Shown here: one piece after another, positions 55,223 through 64,000 of the stretch
Numbering within the stretch: the first letter of the stretch is position 1
How the letters are laid out: the number at the start of each line of letters is the position of its first letter
Assembly (NCBI GenBank): GCA_035610365.1
Contig: CM069432.1
Location: 238,418,104-238,482,103, forward strand
Direction of reading: 5' to 3'
Origin: Aquatica leii
Taxonomy: Eukaryota; Arthropoda; Insecta; Coleoptera; Lampyridae
DNA length: 64,000 bases
The notes under the pieces: model-generated
The model's input: only the letters and a program-made list of their open reading frames with translations
Told to the model about the DNA's origin: nothing
The model's database searches: none
Program-made: the position numbers and the translations under genes

Positions 55223-55448
55223 AATGCAAAAAGCTGACGGTGTCATTTCAAATCCACAAGATACCGAAAGAACGCAACAAGAAATATCAAACACAACAGG
55301 ACAATCGGAATCAAAATACCATTTTAAAATTGGAATATACGGATGGAGAAAAAGATGCCTTTATATTCTAATTTTAGGATTGCTAGTTATGGTTATAATT
55401 AACTTAGCTTTAACCTTGTGGGTGCTTAAAGTAATGGAGTTTTCGTCG
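55223..55448 (+). CDS. Scgdelta: Sarcoglycan (delta/gamma type), first coding exon
   Basis: This exon carries the only convincing host gene in the window. The acceptor TTTTGTTTCAG ends at 55222, ATG is at 55224, and the donor GTAAGAAG starts at 55449. It codes for 75 residues and ends in phase 0 after MEFSS. Residues 1-36 are hydrophilic and cytoplasmic. Residues 37-47 read [11 protein letters not shown], the signature before the membrane segment in delta, gamma and zeta sarcoglycans. Residues 46-68 form one hydrophobic helix, then [11 protein letters not shown] as in the family. The protein is a type II membrane component of the dystrophin complex in muscle. The next exon (expected to start near GMG-L) was not found downstream, so the next intron probably exceeds 8.5 kb. 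The annotated 83-codon ORF reads into the intron. Confidence 0.92.
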
Positions 55449-57079
55449 GTAAGAAGCTTTTCATTAATACATTAAAAAAATATATCTGAAATATATAAGT
55501 ATTTTCTTTGCGAGGAACGCTGAATACATTATATTTTTACATTAAAGGAATATTCAGACAACTGTTGCATCTCAATTAAAAACTCTTAATTACGAAATTT
55601 CATAAAGATCTTTCATTAGCGATTTTATGTACCGTATTCCTAAAGCCGCAGGTTATAATTACTCCAGAAATTTTACAAAAGCGTCTGCGACAAATTATTA
55701 TTATAAGTCCTTTATTCTATTCAATATTATAAAAGTAGTTACATTTTCATTTCAAAATTCAACATCATTAAATATTTAATCTTATAACAGCAATTGTATT
55801 ACTGATAGTTTTAAATAGGACATAAAGCAAAATAAATTATATGAATATTAAAAACTTGAATTACTTTGTGAAACAAAAAATATAATTACTTTGTATTCTT
55901 TAGTTTATAAAAATAACAAACCGTTATATTTTTACTTTTTTTTAAAGAACAAAGAATTGCAATATGGATGTAATCGTAATTTGAGCTAAGCAACAAATGA
56001 TTCATCAATTTTACCTATACTACGCTATCGTTAATTTTAGAACAAAAGTACGTATAACAAAATAAAATTAGAAATTGACTTAAATATTTATCTACAGTTA
56101 TTTAGCTTCACTATTTAAGTTTTATACTTGTAAAAAACTTTAAATAATCGTTACAGTCTACTTTTAACCAGTCATAAAAAAATATATTTTTTGTATTAAA
56201 CACTTTTTTGTTTGTAAAGTATTTAACGATACAAAAATAACTTTGTCGGTAAACAAAATGAAAACAATTTTTAGTGAATTATTGCAATATACTATATACT
56301 ACGTATATTAAACTTGAATTTTATTCTTAGTTTTAAAACAAAAAAAATGAGGATTTTTACATCTTAGCATCAGAAAATCAAACACAATATTATATACAAA
56401 TTCAGTGTACTTATACGCAAAAAATTAAAATTTTTGTTTAATTTTTTTGTGGTCTCCTTATTTTACTTTATTTTTTTCTAGTGTATAAATCTATCTTAAC
56501 TAAACGCTTCTTGTTGATTGTTTGCTGTAAACATATATAATTATTATTTTGATTTGTTTTTAATTTGTATCGCTTATATATGCAACAAAGTCCCAAGTAA
56601 CGTCACAGTAACTTTGGAACCAAGCCAAGCGTATACAAAGTAAAAATATACTTGCGATTAGTATATGTTAACAAATTTTAATAAGTTTAATAAGTAGAGC
56701 ACAAATTTTTTAGAGAAGCCAATTTGCGTCAACGGTGCAACCTTAATTACAATATACAATCGGTTTTATAATGAAATCGAAAGATTTTTTTAAATTTAAA
56801 GTAGCATTTAAGTTGAATTGCTTTGCCGTAATGTTAAAGGCGAATACCGTAAACTGTCCGACTATTTAATTTAGTAAAGAAGACTTAAATCGAATATAAG
56901 TCCATTTTTAACTCAATGAGAGTTGAGTGCGCAATATAGGTATTATAGAAGTATTACTACTAAAAATTAATAATAATAATAATTTTTCCAAACGATTTGA
57001 ACAATTCTTATTAAGTATCCGTCTTGTAATATGAAATAAGCAGAATTGAATTGACATTTTAATCTTTTTTTTCAAATAA
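55449..57079. other. Sarcoglycan intron, noncoding part
   Basis: AT-rich sequence after the donor site, without recognised exons or transposon motifs. Transposons follow from 57080. Confidence 0.55.
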
Positions 57080-57935
57080 AATGTTTTTATTTTCATTCGA
57101 AATATGCACCCTCACTATCGATACACTGTTGTCATTTTATTCGAAGTATATTTACTCTACTGCTGTAGAAACCGGCAGGCCGGTAATTGATAAACTCTTG
57201 GAAGACAGTAGTTTTGACAGTCTTGTTAGAATTCTAGTTGCAACTGCTAGCTTGGTAAAGGTGAGCGGTCGAGCGTTGTGTTGCAACACAAACGGAGTGT
57301 TTCGATGTACCAGTCTCGACTGTTTTAATCGCCAATTACGTCCAGTTAAGGACAGCAGACATCGACCGTGATCGATTCTCCAGGTTTCATGAAGCTATGC
57401 TGTACCACTAAAATATTTATATAAATTTTCGTTGCGGAATGCTTTGATGGTTTATCGTGATCCAACCACAGAGATAAATGTCTAGTGTCATTATAAAACA
57501 TTTCTGATCACAGGTAACAATCCTATTCAAAAATGGATCGTTATTGTACCAACACAACAAAGAAACGCAGACTTCGAGACATCGTTCTTTCTGTACATTC
57601 CTCAACTCATGAAAACCCACTTGTCCAGCTTTTTCAGTCAAATTATTCAATATTGTTTTTTTGATTACACCGAGCATTAGCAATAATTCAAATGCATTTT
57701 GACCCGGATTTGCTTCTACCGCGGTTTTCAGGTCGTGATTCATATGATTATCAAGTCGTCTACTCATTGAACAGATTGAAATTGCCAGAACGAAATTTGT
57801 TAAACCAACAAGATACAGTTTGCTGTAAAGTGACTTCAGTGCCAAACACATCGTTGATATTACGAGCGGTCTATGCCATTGTGGTTCCACGGAAGAATTC
57901 ATATTTTATCAATACATGAATTACACTACTTTCCA
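57080..57935 (-). pseudogene. mariner transposase pseudogene
   Basis: Minus strand. An HTH remnant reads VSCWFNKFRSGNFNL (about 57775-57830, alternate frame). Then LKTAVEANPGQNAFELLLML and GVIKKTILNNL, the family DNA-binding half, then FLNRIVTCDQKC, where the first catalytic Asp of VTGDEKW is kept. Near 57300, FVLQHNARPLTF corresponds to the second-Asp block (usually HDNARPH), but the Asp is lost. The C-terminal third is poorly preserved. The end near 57080 (GAATGAAAATAAAAACATTT on the minus strand) is typical of mariner 3' ends. The plus-strand ORFs here are shadows. Confidence 0.85.
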
Positions 57936-58109
57936 TTTTTGCACAAAATATTATATAAAAAATGTTTTTAATATTTTTTTAAATTTAAACTCTCCTGTAA
58001 AGACTACTACTTTACCTTTCTAACAAAATAAGGTTATGTAAAGATGTGGCGTAATAATGTACTCACTTTATACTACACGACCTCTATTTATTACATTATA
58101 CACAAATTA

Positions 58110-58815
58110 ATTGAAGAGGTGGAAGTATATCACCGATGGTGCAGCTGTTGTTCACTTTAAAATTTTGTGCTACAGAGAGTGTGCTGTTAGGAATGGGTGA
58201 TTTTATGGATGTATTTTAATCAATTCCATGTCGCATTGTCAATAGAGTTTCAAATGCCGTTGTAACGCTTCATCCAAGAGACAAAATTGTATAACAGTGT
58301 TCAAGAAACGCACGGAATGACAGAGCAGTTTCATAGGTTTGTTCGCTTTCCAAGAGTAATAAGTGTTATGGATTACACGTATAAAACTATGTGGAGATGA
58401 AGATTCAGAGGTGTTTAAGAGCCGGAAACGTTTTTTTGTCTTAAATGCGCAAACAGTGTCGGATGCTAATTTAAACACTAGAAATTTAGCTGCACGGTGG
58501 TCTGGTTCAACACATGACTAAGAATAATTAAAAGAAAAACTCGAAAAAACAGGATTAGTTCTTATGCATTTACTTATTAGATGACATTGGTTATACAATT
58601 AAGCTACATCTAATAACCAAGGTACAACAAATGCTACCGCTGAAAACCTATATAATGAAAACATAATTTGCACCAGAAATGTTGCTGAAAGACAATACCG
58701 TGTATGGAAAAAGCGGTCAGTAAAGCAAGCTCTAATTGTTACGTTAGCCACTGTAATTGTGCATAATGTAGCAGTAGGAATGCATGATGAATTTTCTAAT
58801 GACTAGTTCAAAGAT
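58110..58815 (+). pseudogene. PIF/Harbinger transposase (HARBI1-like) pseudogene
   Basis: Plus strand in changing frames: LLFTLKFCATESVLLGMGDF (about 58145-58205), the block before the nuclease domain, IPCRIVNRVSNAV, then FPRVISVMDYTYKTM (about 58345-58395), which holds the first catalytic Asp (family: VIG-IDGTHI). The C-terminal block NLYNENIICTRNVAERQYRV then WKKRSVKQ...VIVHNVAVGM (58640-58795) corresponds to the YN-AH--TR-VVER-FG-WK-RF region with the last acidic residue. The middle is heavily damaged. Confidence 0.85.
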
Positions 58816-59352
58816 AATGTTGTAATGAAAATGGTGTCAATGAAGAAGTCGATGATAATAGAATTTTTTGTTTTAAAAAAACAAGACTTCACTTATTGCA
58901 GCTAGTTTTTTTGTACCATTTCATTTGTAATTGAATAGCAATTAATTTCTTTTGGTGTTATTCCTCTTCCCTTTTCGTTCTCCTTTTTATTTAGTAAACT
59001 TTCTCTTCAACTACTTTTACTTTAGTTTTTCTTTAGCTTCAAAAACGGATTTGTTATAATTGGCTCTAACCTCTTACTTATGGATTGTTTTAGTTTAGCT
59101 CTAGTATAAGCTCCACTACAAAACATTTAATAAATAACGAATTTGGTATAAAAATATATTATCTTGTCGCCGCTTCAATTTGTAACGGATGTTTTTGTTA
59201 ACAGTTTCCTTTGTTTTGTTTGTCAGACTATTTAATTTTATGTTAGTGGCAAGTACACTATGCCCTGAATTCTTTGTGATGACACAAGTAGTGGGGAATA
59301 ATATAGGCAAAAATGTTTCACCAACACATCAATCATTGCAGGTTTAAAGTCA
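58816..59352. other. Noncoding stretch, nothing recognised
   Basis: No family motifs on either strand. Just before 59343, TCATTGCAG|GT could serve as a splice acceptor for the ORF that follows. Confidence 0.4.
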
Positions 59353-59751
59353 ATGTCTACTATGATTTTTGCTTATATCGACCCTGATTCGGGCTCCTGC
59401 TACAATTTGAACATTCATGTGGTGAAAAACGCCGAATCTTTAATGCGATTGGATCTCTTGTATTACTTTGTTACATGCAAAAGAGGAAACAATGAGACTT
59501 GCCTGAAATCAAGTAACATAAACGGTGTTATGTCGGTGATCAGTGAAGACGAAGAAGGGTTATATTCAAAATTTCGTGATTGTTTTGGAAAACTTGCCGA
59601 AAATACAAAATCAAAAAGTCAAATCAAAGGGCGCCAGAAAGTAGTAAAGGTCAATGGACTAGAGACCCTTGCCTACCACGAGTCCGCTTCAAATGGATAC
59701 ACTCAAATAGGACCTACCTTAAAAGTGCATCACACGAAAAATCTGAAATAA
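59353..59751 (+). CDS. Unidentified 132-codon ORF
   Basis: An uninterrupted frame from ATG 59353 to TAA. The composition is normal for a protein rather than AT-driven: MIFAYIDPDSGSCYNLNIHV, VTCKRGNNETCLK, a helical acidic stretch, then VVKVNGLETLAYHESASNGY and TQIGPTLKVHH near the end. It has four Cys, no membrane segment and no signal peptide. AATAAA follows about 31 bases after the stop. I do not recognise the family. It lies within the presumed sarcoglycan intron among dead transposons, so it may be a piece of an unfamiliar mobile element, a retrocopy, or a nested gene. Confidence 0.45.
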   Translation: MSTMIFAYIDPDSGSCYNLNIHVVKNAESLMRLDLLYYFVTCKRGNNETCLKSSNINGVMSVISEDEEGLYSKFRDCFGKLAENTKSKSQIKGRQKVVKVNGLETLAYHESASNGYTQIGPTLKVHHTKNLK

Positions 59752-60589
59752 TCTAAAAATTCACATACGCGAAGACCGACTGAATAAAAGCTTCTTTACA
59801 TTTAACAATTTAACATTAATTACATGATTAAAATGAGGATTAGATAATAAATAAAACAAGAAATTTACAATAAAACTTAAGTCAATTTGACACAAATAAT
59901 ATCTTAAAAGAAAACAAAATGAAAAAAAAAACTAAATTACATTTTAAACGTAAAAAAATAATTCTGCACGGCAGTGTGCGCATAAAAAAAATAAAATATT
60001 CAATAAAATCAAATCAAGTTTCATTTGAACGATTCACTGTACCATTGTTGAAGACATCCGCGGTACTTCTACATCTAAAGGGGGTGACGTCACAATCGTA
60101 GTACTGGGCCACGGTGTTTATTCCCGCGTAAAAATGTCAAATTGACAAAATACTATATTACAAGACGGTCATAAAATTTAAACTGCCTAATAAATCAAGA
60201 TAATGCCTTAATTTTCCACGTAATCTAAACGATTGACACAAAGAAATCAAGTACGACTGCACCGAGAATGCACTTAAAACAAAGACCTTTTAAACCAACT
60301 TAAAATAAACAAACGGTTAAAATATATTTAATTACAATTATATCTCAGAAGGGAAACATAAATTACCACTGGAATTTTGATCAAACAAAGAAATTGTCAA
60401 ATAAACAAAATCACAGAATACAGATGATTTACGGCGTAACAAAATACAAAATTTTATCCACAACTTTGAATTTAAAAACGTAAAATAACTTATTAAAATT
60501 AATCTGAAATCAACAAAACAAATCCAAAATACATAAAATGAATAACGTCAATTCAAATACCGGGTCCTTCACGAAAATAATCAAACAAC
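59752..60589. other. Noncoding stretch, nothing recognised
   Basis: A-rich sequence. The Lys-rich ORF at 59919-60101 is a composition effect. No repeats or motifs seen. Confidence 0.5.
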
Positions 60590-61190
60590 TAACCTTTTAT
60601 TTTAAACGACGTCTACAACTTTTTGAGGTCCCTTTAGTAATTTTTGCAGTATGTTGATCATCCACAAGTTACATCCAATGAGGGATTTCCTTGGCATAAC
60701 AATGCATGTTGTGCCGATGAATATTTCTGTTATTCTTAATTAATACTTCATCTGTCCATAAGATTTTATTTAAAAAAAGTTGGGTTTTTTTAAAACATGC
60801 CTTACAACCAATAACAATAATTTTGTCTTATTACGAAGTCGTCATCGCTAAGTGCTTGGTGTAACATCAGTTAATAGGGATGAAGGCAATTGGCTTTTAT
60901 AATTATTATGATTGTTTTTTTAGGTATTCTCAATAACCTTTCAATTTCCCTGGTACTAATATAGGGATTTACCTCAATGCAGGCTGAAACATTTACCATA
61001 TTTTTTTTGCGTACTGGAATTGGTTGTATGATTCCTGTCGTGCGTAATCGTAATGCTAATCAACGAAAAACCCTTCTACATTAGAGTTCTTGATTTGGAT
61101 ACATAGCGTTGTAAGATTGTGAAGCAATTAACTCATTTTCATGGCATTGAAAATATATCCGTAATATGTCGTATGCTTTCGAATTTGTGA
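60590..61190 (-). pseudogene. Tc1-like transposase, N-terminal half only
   Basis: Minus strand. FHKFESIRHITDIF (about 61140-61190) and a following helical block match the N-terminal segment of insect Tc1-like transposases that begin with a short E-Y-M-Y module. Then VNPYISTREIERLLRIPKKT (about 60920-60980) is the helix-turn-helix, with KANCLHPY after it. The start of the nuclease domain has ALSDDDFVIRQNY, ILMDR with the first acidic position altered, RNIHRHNMHCYAKEIPHWM (about 60680-60740). It ends near 60600, so the second and third catalytic residues are missing. Several stops. Confidence 0.7.
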
Positions 61191-62132
61191 AAACCATCTT
61201 TTACAAAGTATTTGAAAACAAGAGAACAACAACAAAGAGGGAAAGGTTTAAATAAAAACATAAAATAGTAACAAAACTCAATTATGTAGCAACCGAGGTA
61301 GCAACACAAAACACAAAAATTTACAACATTCAGATAGAAACACAATGCAAAATCTCGATAGGTAACTTTTTAAAAGGAATCTAAATGTTTTGACAACAAA
61401 TGAATGTACTACTATAGCCGTTATTCTATTGTTCATAATACGTCATAATACAAAAAGGCTAAAAACAAATCAAGCAACCGAAATTCTTCATTAATAAACA
61501 TTTTGTGTCATATTTCTCGTTCCTCCAATGACAGATAGTTCTTTTTTTTTTATGATAGGTACACTAATTCATGTACTTTACAACTATACTAAACTCACTA
61601 TACCTTTTCATTTAATTTTTTTTTAAGCAGCAAAATCTCAAAACATCAAACTTTATTTGACACAAAATATTTTCAAGGGAAAAAATCACCTTCGAGGAAA
61701 GGTCGACAAATTGTGATTCACGTCTGACTCATTTTCTGCTGGCTTAGATACGTTTGAAAGCATTCGGATAAAGCATTAAAGAGATGAACTTTACTTTAAC
61801 ATGAATCCTTTCTCTAGTCTTAACAGATTTATAACGCTAATAATCTTTACAATTGTTTGACTGAAAACTATTTCGTTTACGCATTTTAAAATTTGAACAT
61901 AAATTATCGGTTTGGTAGAACATGTGTGTTTCGGTCGAGCTGACCACCGCGGCTTTTTTGCGGATAAGGATAGCTTTGTCGATGTCGTAATATTACACCA
62001 GCATCAAAACCGCCACAATTTTTGTATTGAAATGATTTGTTTAATAATTTAAAATAACCAATAAACTATTACCCTAAAACGGTGCAAGATAAAAGAAAGT
62101 TGCGCATAAAAATTTTTATAAAGAACAAAATA
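61191..62132. other. Noncoding stretch with a small GC-richer patch
   Basis: Mostly AT-rich. A patch at about 61925-62000 (GAGCTGACCACCGCGG) is less AT-rich. It was checked for tRNA folding and does not form a cloverleaf. No coding signal. Confidence 0.4.
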
Positions 62133-62280
62133 TACTATAAAAAAGTCGGCGAAAGAGTACAATGACGTTCAATAGTTAAGAAGAAAGAAGTGTGCAAAGT
62201 TGCACGAAAATTACATTAAAATTCTATAACTCTTAAACTATTAGGTATAATTATATACTCCCGCGGACTTTTTTGTAGTA
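62133..62280. repeat. MITE, 148 bp, with imperfect inverted ends of about 50 bp
   Basis: Left end TACTATAAAAAAGTCGGCG. Right end inverted TACTACAAAAAAGTCCGCGG. Further in, CAATAGTTAAGA pairs with TAATAGTTTAAGA. No ORF. A target duplication is not clear. Confidence 0.8.
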
Positions 62281-62489
62281 AATCAATAAATTGTTTATGT
62301 GCAATGTTCATCTATATTGTACCGTTTTTGCATCGTACAAGGCGGAAGCTCGTACGGATCTAATTCTGCAATTACTAGAATCATTTTTCATTCACTGTTT
62401 AACTATACACCAGAGTAGACGTTTAGTTTCTGTTGCAACAATTAAATTTTTAATTTTTGTGTCTGAATTTATAATCAAAGTTATTTATT

Positions 62490-63075
62490 ATGTCAAAAAC
62501 ACGCTCAACAGCCACCCGCCCAAATGATGGTATGGATAACATGACTACAAAAACGATTGAAGCGATATTGAATAATTCGACATTTATCTAATAAGGTGGA
62601 ACACTTGGAAGAAAAAGTAAATTTTCTCGAGGAACAGTTAAAAGAAACTACAGCAGCTATAGATAATTTAGAACAATATGGTCGACGTCGTAACTTACGA
62701 ATTTTTGGAGTTCCTGAAGATAAAAATAAATCTGTTGAAGATACTGTTATAGAAGTTTTTAAAGACAAATTGAATATAGCATTGCCTAATTACAGCATAG
62801 ATGTAGCACATCGATTACCGAGTAAAGAAGAATAACGGTCGAGTATTATGGTACGATTTACGCAAATGTCTATGCGAATTTAATTTACAACAATAGAACC
62901 AAATTATAAGGTACAAATATTGTAATTAAAGAAAATTTAACGAAAAAGAGAACCATGCTTATGAAAAAAGCTTCTGGTATACTGGGTCCTAGAAACGTAT
63001 GGACGAGAATGGGAATGATTTATGGTCGACATAAAAACAAAATATGTAAGTTTTCAAATAATACAGACCTTAACT
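62490..63075 (+). pseudogene. LINE ORF1 relic (CR1/Jockey-like) with coiled coil
   Basis: ATG at 62490 (MSKTRSTATRPNDGMDNMTT). After a one-base shift near 62570 the frame continues with VEHLEEKVNFLEEQLKETT, a heptad coiled coil, and NLEQYGRRRNLRIFGVPED, the RNA-binding (RRM-like) start in non-LTR ORF1 proteins. DVAHRLPSKEE follows, and after a stop KENLTKKRTMLMKKASGI and VWTRMGMIYGRHKNK (about 62930-63045) complete the C-terminal domain. ORF1 proteins coat the LINE RNA. Confidence 0.8.
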
Positions 63076-63080
63076 AAATT

Positions 63081-63464
63081 GCAAAATTGCAATAATACGT
63101 GAAACTTAGTATTTAGCTGTTGCAATAGATTTACCTTGTTGAATATATCGACTTGGTTAAAATCTTTATCGTGCACTTACAAACATTTATAGTTACATTT
63201 TGATAAACTTACGTTTGCTTACACTTAATTTTACATTAAATCGGTATAGAAATTTATTACTTTTAGTTAAACAATTTTGTGATTAAAATTAGCAGTTATT
63301 GAATAACTTCAATAGCAAATAAGATTTTTTTTGGTTGTCCTTAGTTTTCATTTAAATTTATATTATATTAATTTATCGTTATTAAATAACAAAAAGAATA
63401 ATTTTTGATTTCACTAGTTATGTAAATATAAATATTTTTTAAACTTGTTCATTTTAATGAGATT
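63081..63464. other. AT-rich spacer between LINE ORF1 and ORF2
   Basis: No coding signal between the two LINE parts. Longer than a usual ORF1-ORF2 gap, so an insertion is possible, but no terminal repeats are visible. Confidence 0.4.
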
Positions 63465-64000
63465 ATTAAGATAGCTCATATCAACATCAGATCATTATTA
63501 CCTAAATTATTAGAACTAAAAACTTTTATGGTAGATAAAAATATTAAAATACTGACGGTAACTGAAACATGACTTGCTGATCATTTGTCATCAGAATTAA
63601 TTTATATAGAAGGATATAAATTGGTCAAAAGGGATCGAGGTAGTAGAGGTGAAGGAGTTGGAATTTACATTCATGATTCAATCAGTTTTAAAATTATTAA
63701 TTGTCAAAGTACTGATTTTGAGCAACTGGGTAACTGTTGATACAATAAAGTTAAAATTCGTGGTAGGTACAATTTATAACTCAAGACTAAAAGACTATAA
63801 AAGCTTCTTAAGTAATTTTGAAAATGGTTTAATTAATCTTTTACCGTATTGTGATAACTTATTATGTTTAGGAGATTTCAACATTTTCTAAAACCAGATC
63901 ATCCAGCTACTACTTCCTTGCGGTATATACTGGAGTCCTTTGGACTAAGTCAAATTATTAATCAGCCAACCAGGATATCTTTTACAAGTTTTTCACTTAT
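63465..64000 (+). pseudogene. LINE ORF2 apurinic-type endonuclease, partial (runs off window)
   Basis: Begins KIAHINIRSLLPKLLELK near 63470. ILTVTET*L has TGA where Trp of TETWL is expected (about 63572). EGYKLVKRDRGSRGEGVGIY follows (about 63610-63670). LLCLGDFNIF (about 63865-63890) contains the GDFN active-site motif. The last readable block is LESFGLSQIINQPTRI at about 63930-63980. Frames change near 63730 and 63890. The order fits a CR1/Jockey-type endonuclease. The RT lies beyond the window. Confidence 0.85.

Noticed and set aside
57081..57371. Plus-strand 96-codon ORF
   Set aside because: Opposite-strand shadow of the mariner relic; the minus strand carries NARP and family blocks.
61139..61345. 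Cys/Phe-rich minus-strand ORF as an independent gene
   Set aside because: Its last codons belong to the Tc1-like transposase relic; the rest is AT-driven Phe/Cys/Tyr composition.
61925..62000. GC-richer patch considered as a tRNA or other structured RNA
   Set aside because: No cloverleaf arms or A/B box pair could be placed.

Overview
The window looks like an AT-rich insect (or at least arthropod) nuclear genome segment. The reasons are animal-type introns, one exon of a conserved animal muscle gene (sarcoglycan), and a mix of transposons usual in insects: piggyBac, P element, mariner, PIF/Harbinger, pogo, hAT, BEL/Pao, Mag-like and CsRn1-like Ty3/Gypsy, Penelope-like, and RTE- and CR1/Jockey-like LINEs. 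I cannot name the species from sequence alone. There are no bacterial-style operons, CRISPR arrays or rRNA genes.

Layout. 1-12 kb: a piggyBac copy with both ends, a KRBA2/SCAND3-like integrase relic between 170-bp inverted repeats, dispersed repeats, a Gypsy integrase scrap joined to a Penelope-like element with a GIY-YIG tail, then an RTE-type LINE tail. 12-19 kb: a P-element (THAP9-type) relic and a nearly complete pogo-type transposon carrying a PHD finger. 19-23 kb: a Mag-like Gypsy element. 25-28 kb: a second pogo-type element with both ends. 28-31 kb: a GTF2IRD2-like hAT transposase split by a Penelope-derived insertion that carries hammerhead ribozyme motifs and a perfect palindrome. 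31-39.6 kb: a third pogo-type relic with an internal inversion, itself split by a 3.1-kb non-autonomous hAT-like element with 28-bp tandem repeats, then a very A-rich (minus strand) LINE relic. 39.6-43.6 kb: no recognised feature. 43.6-47 kb: CsRn1-like Gypsy with a tRNA-Trp-type primer site and a MITE in gag. 47.8-50 kb: a ZMYM1/TTF-type hAT relic. 51-53.4 kb: BEL/Pao relic. 55.2 kb: sarcoglycan exon. 57-64 kb: mariner, Harbinger, an unidentified 132-codon ORF, a Tc1-like half gene, a MITE and the 5' half of a LINE that runs off the window.

The only convincing host gene is the delta/gamma-type sarcoglycan exon (55223-55448, plus strand). The rest is most simply flanking or intronic DNA filled by transposons. 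Nearly all transposase and reverse transcriptase genes carry stops and frameshifts, so none is expected to be active. The least damaged is the pogo-type copy at 15206-18643 (two stop codons and one frameshift). I found no convincing new biological system. The most notable items are the hammerhead ribozyme, the inversion inside pogo copy 3, the nested insertions with readable target-site duplications, and the subterminal repeat systems.
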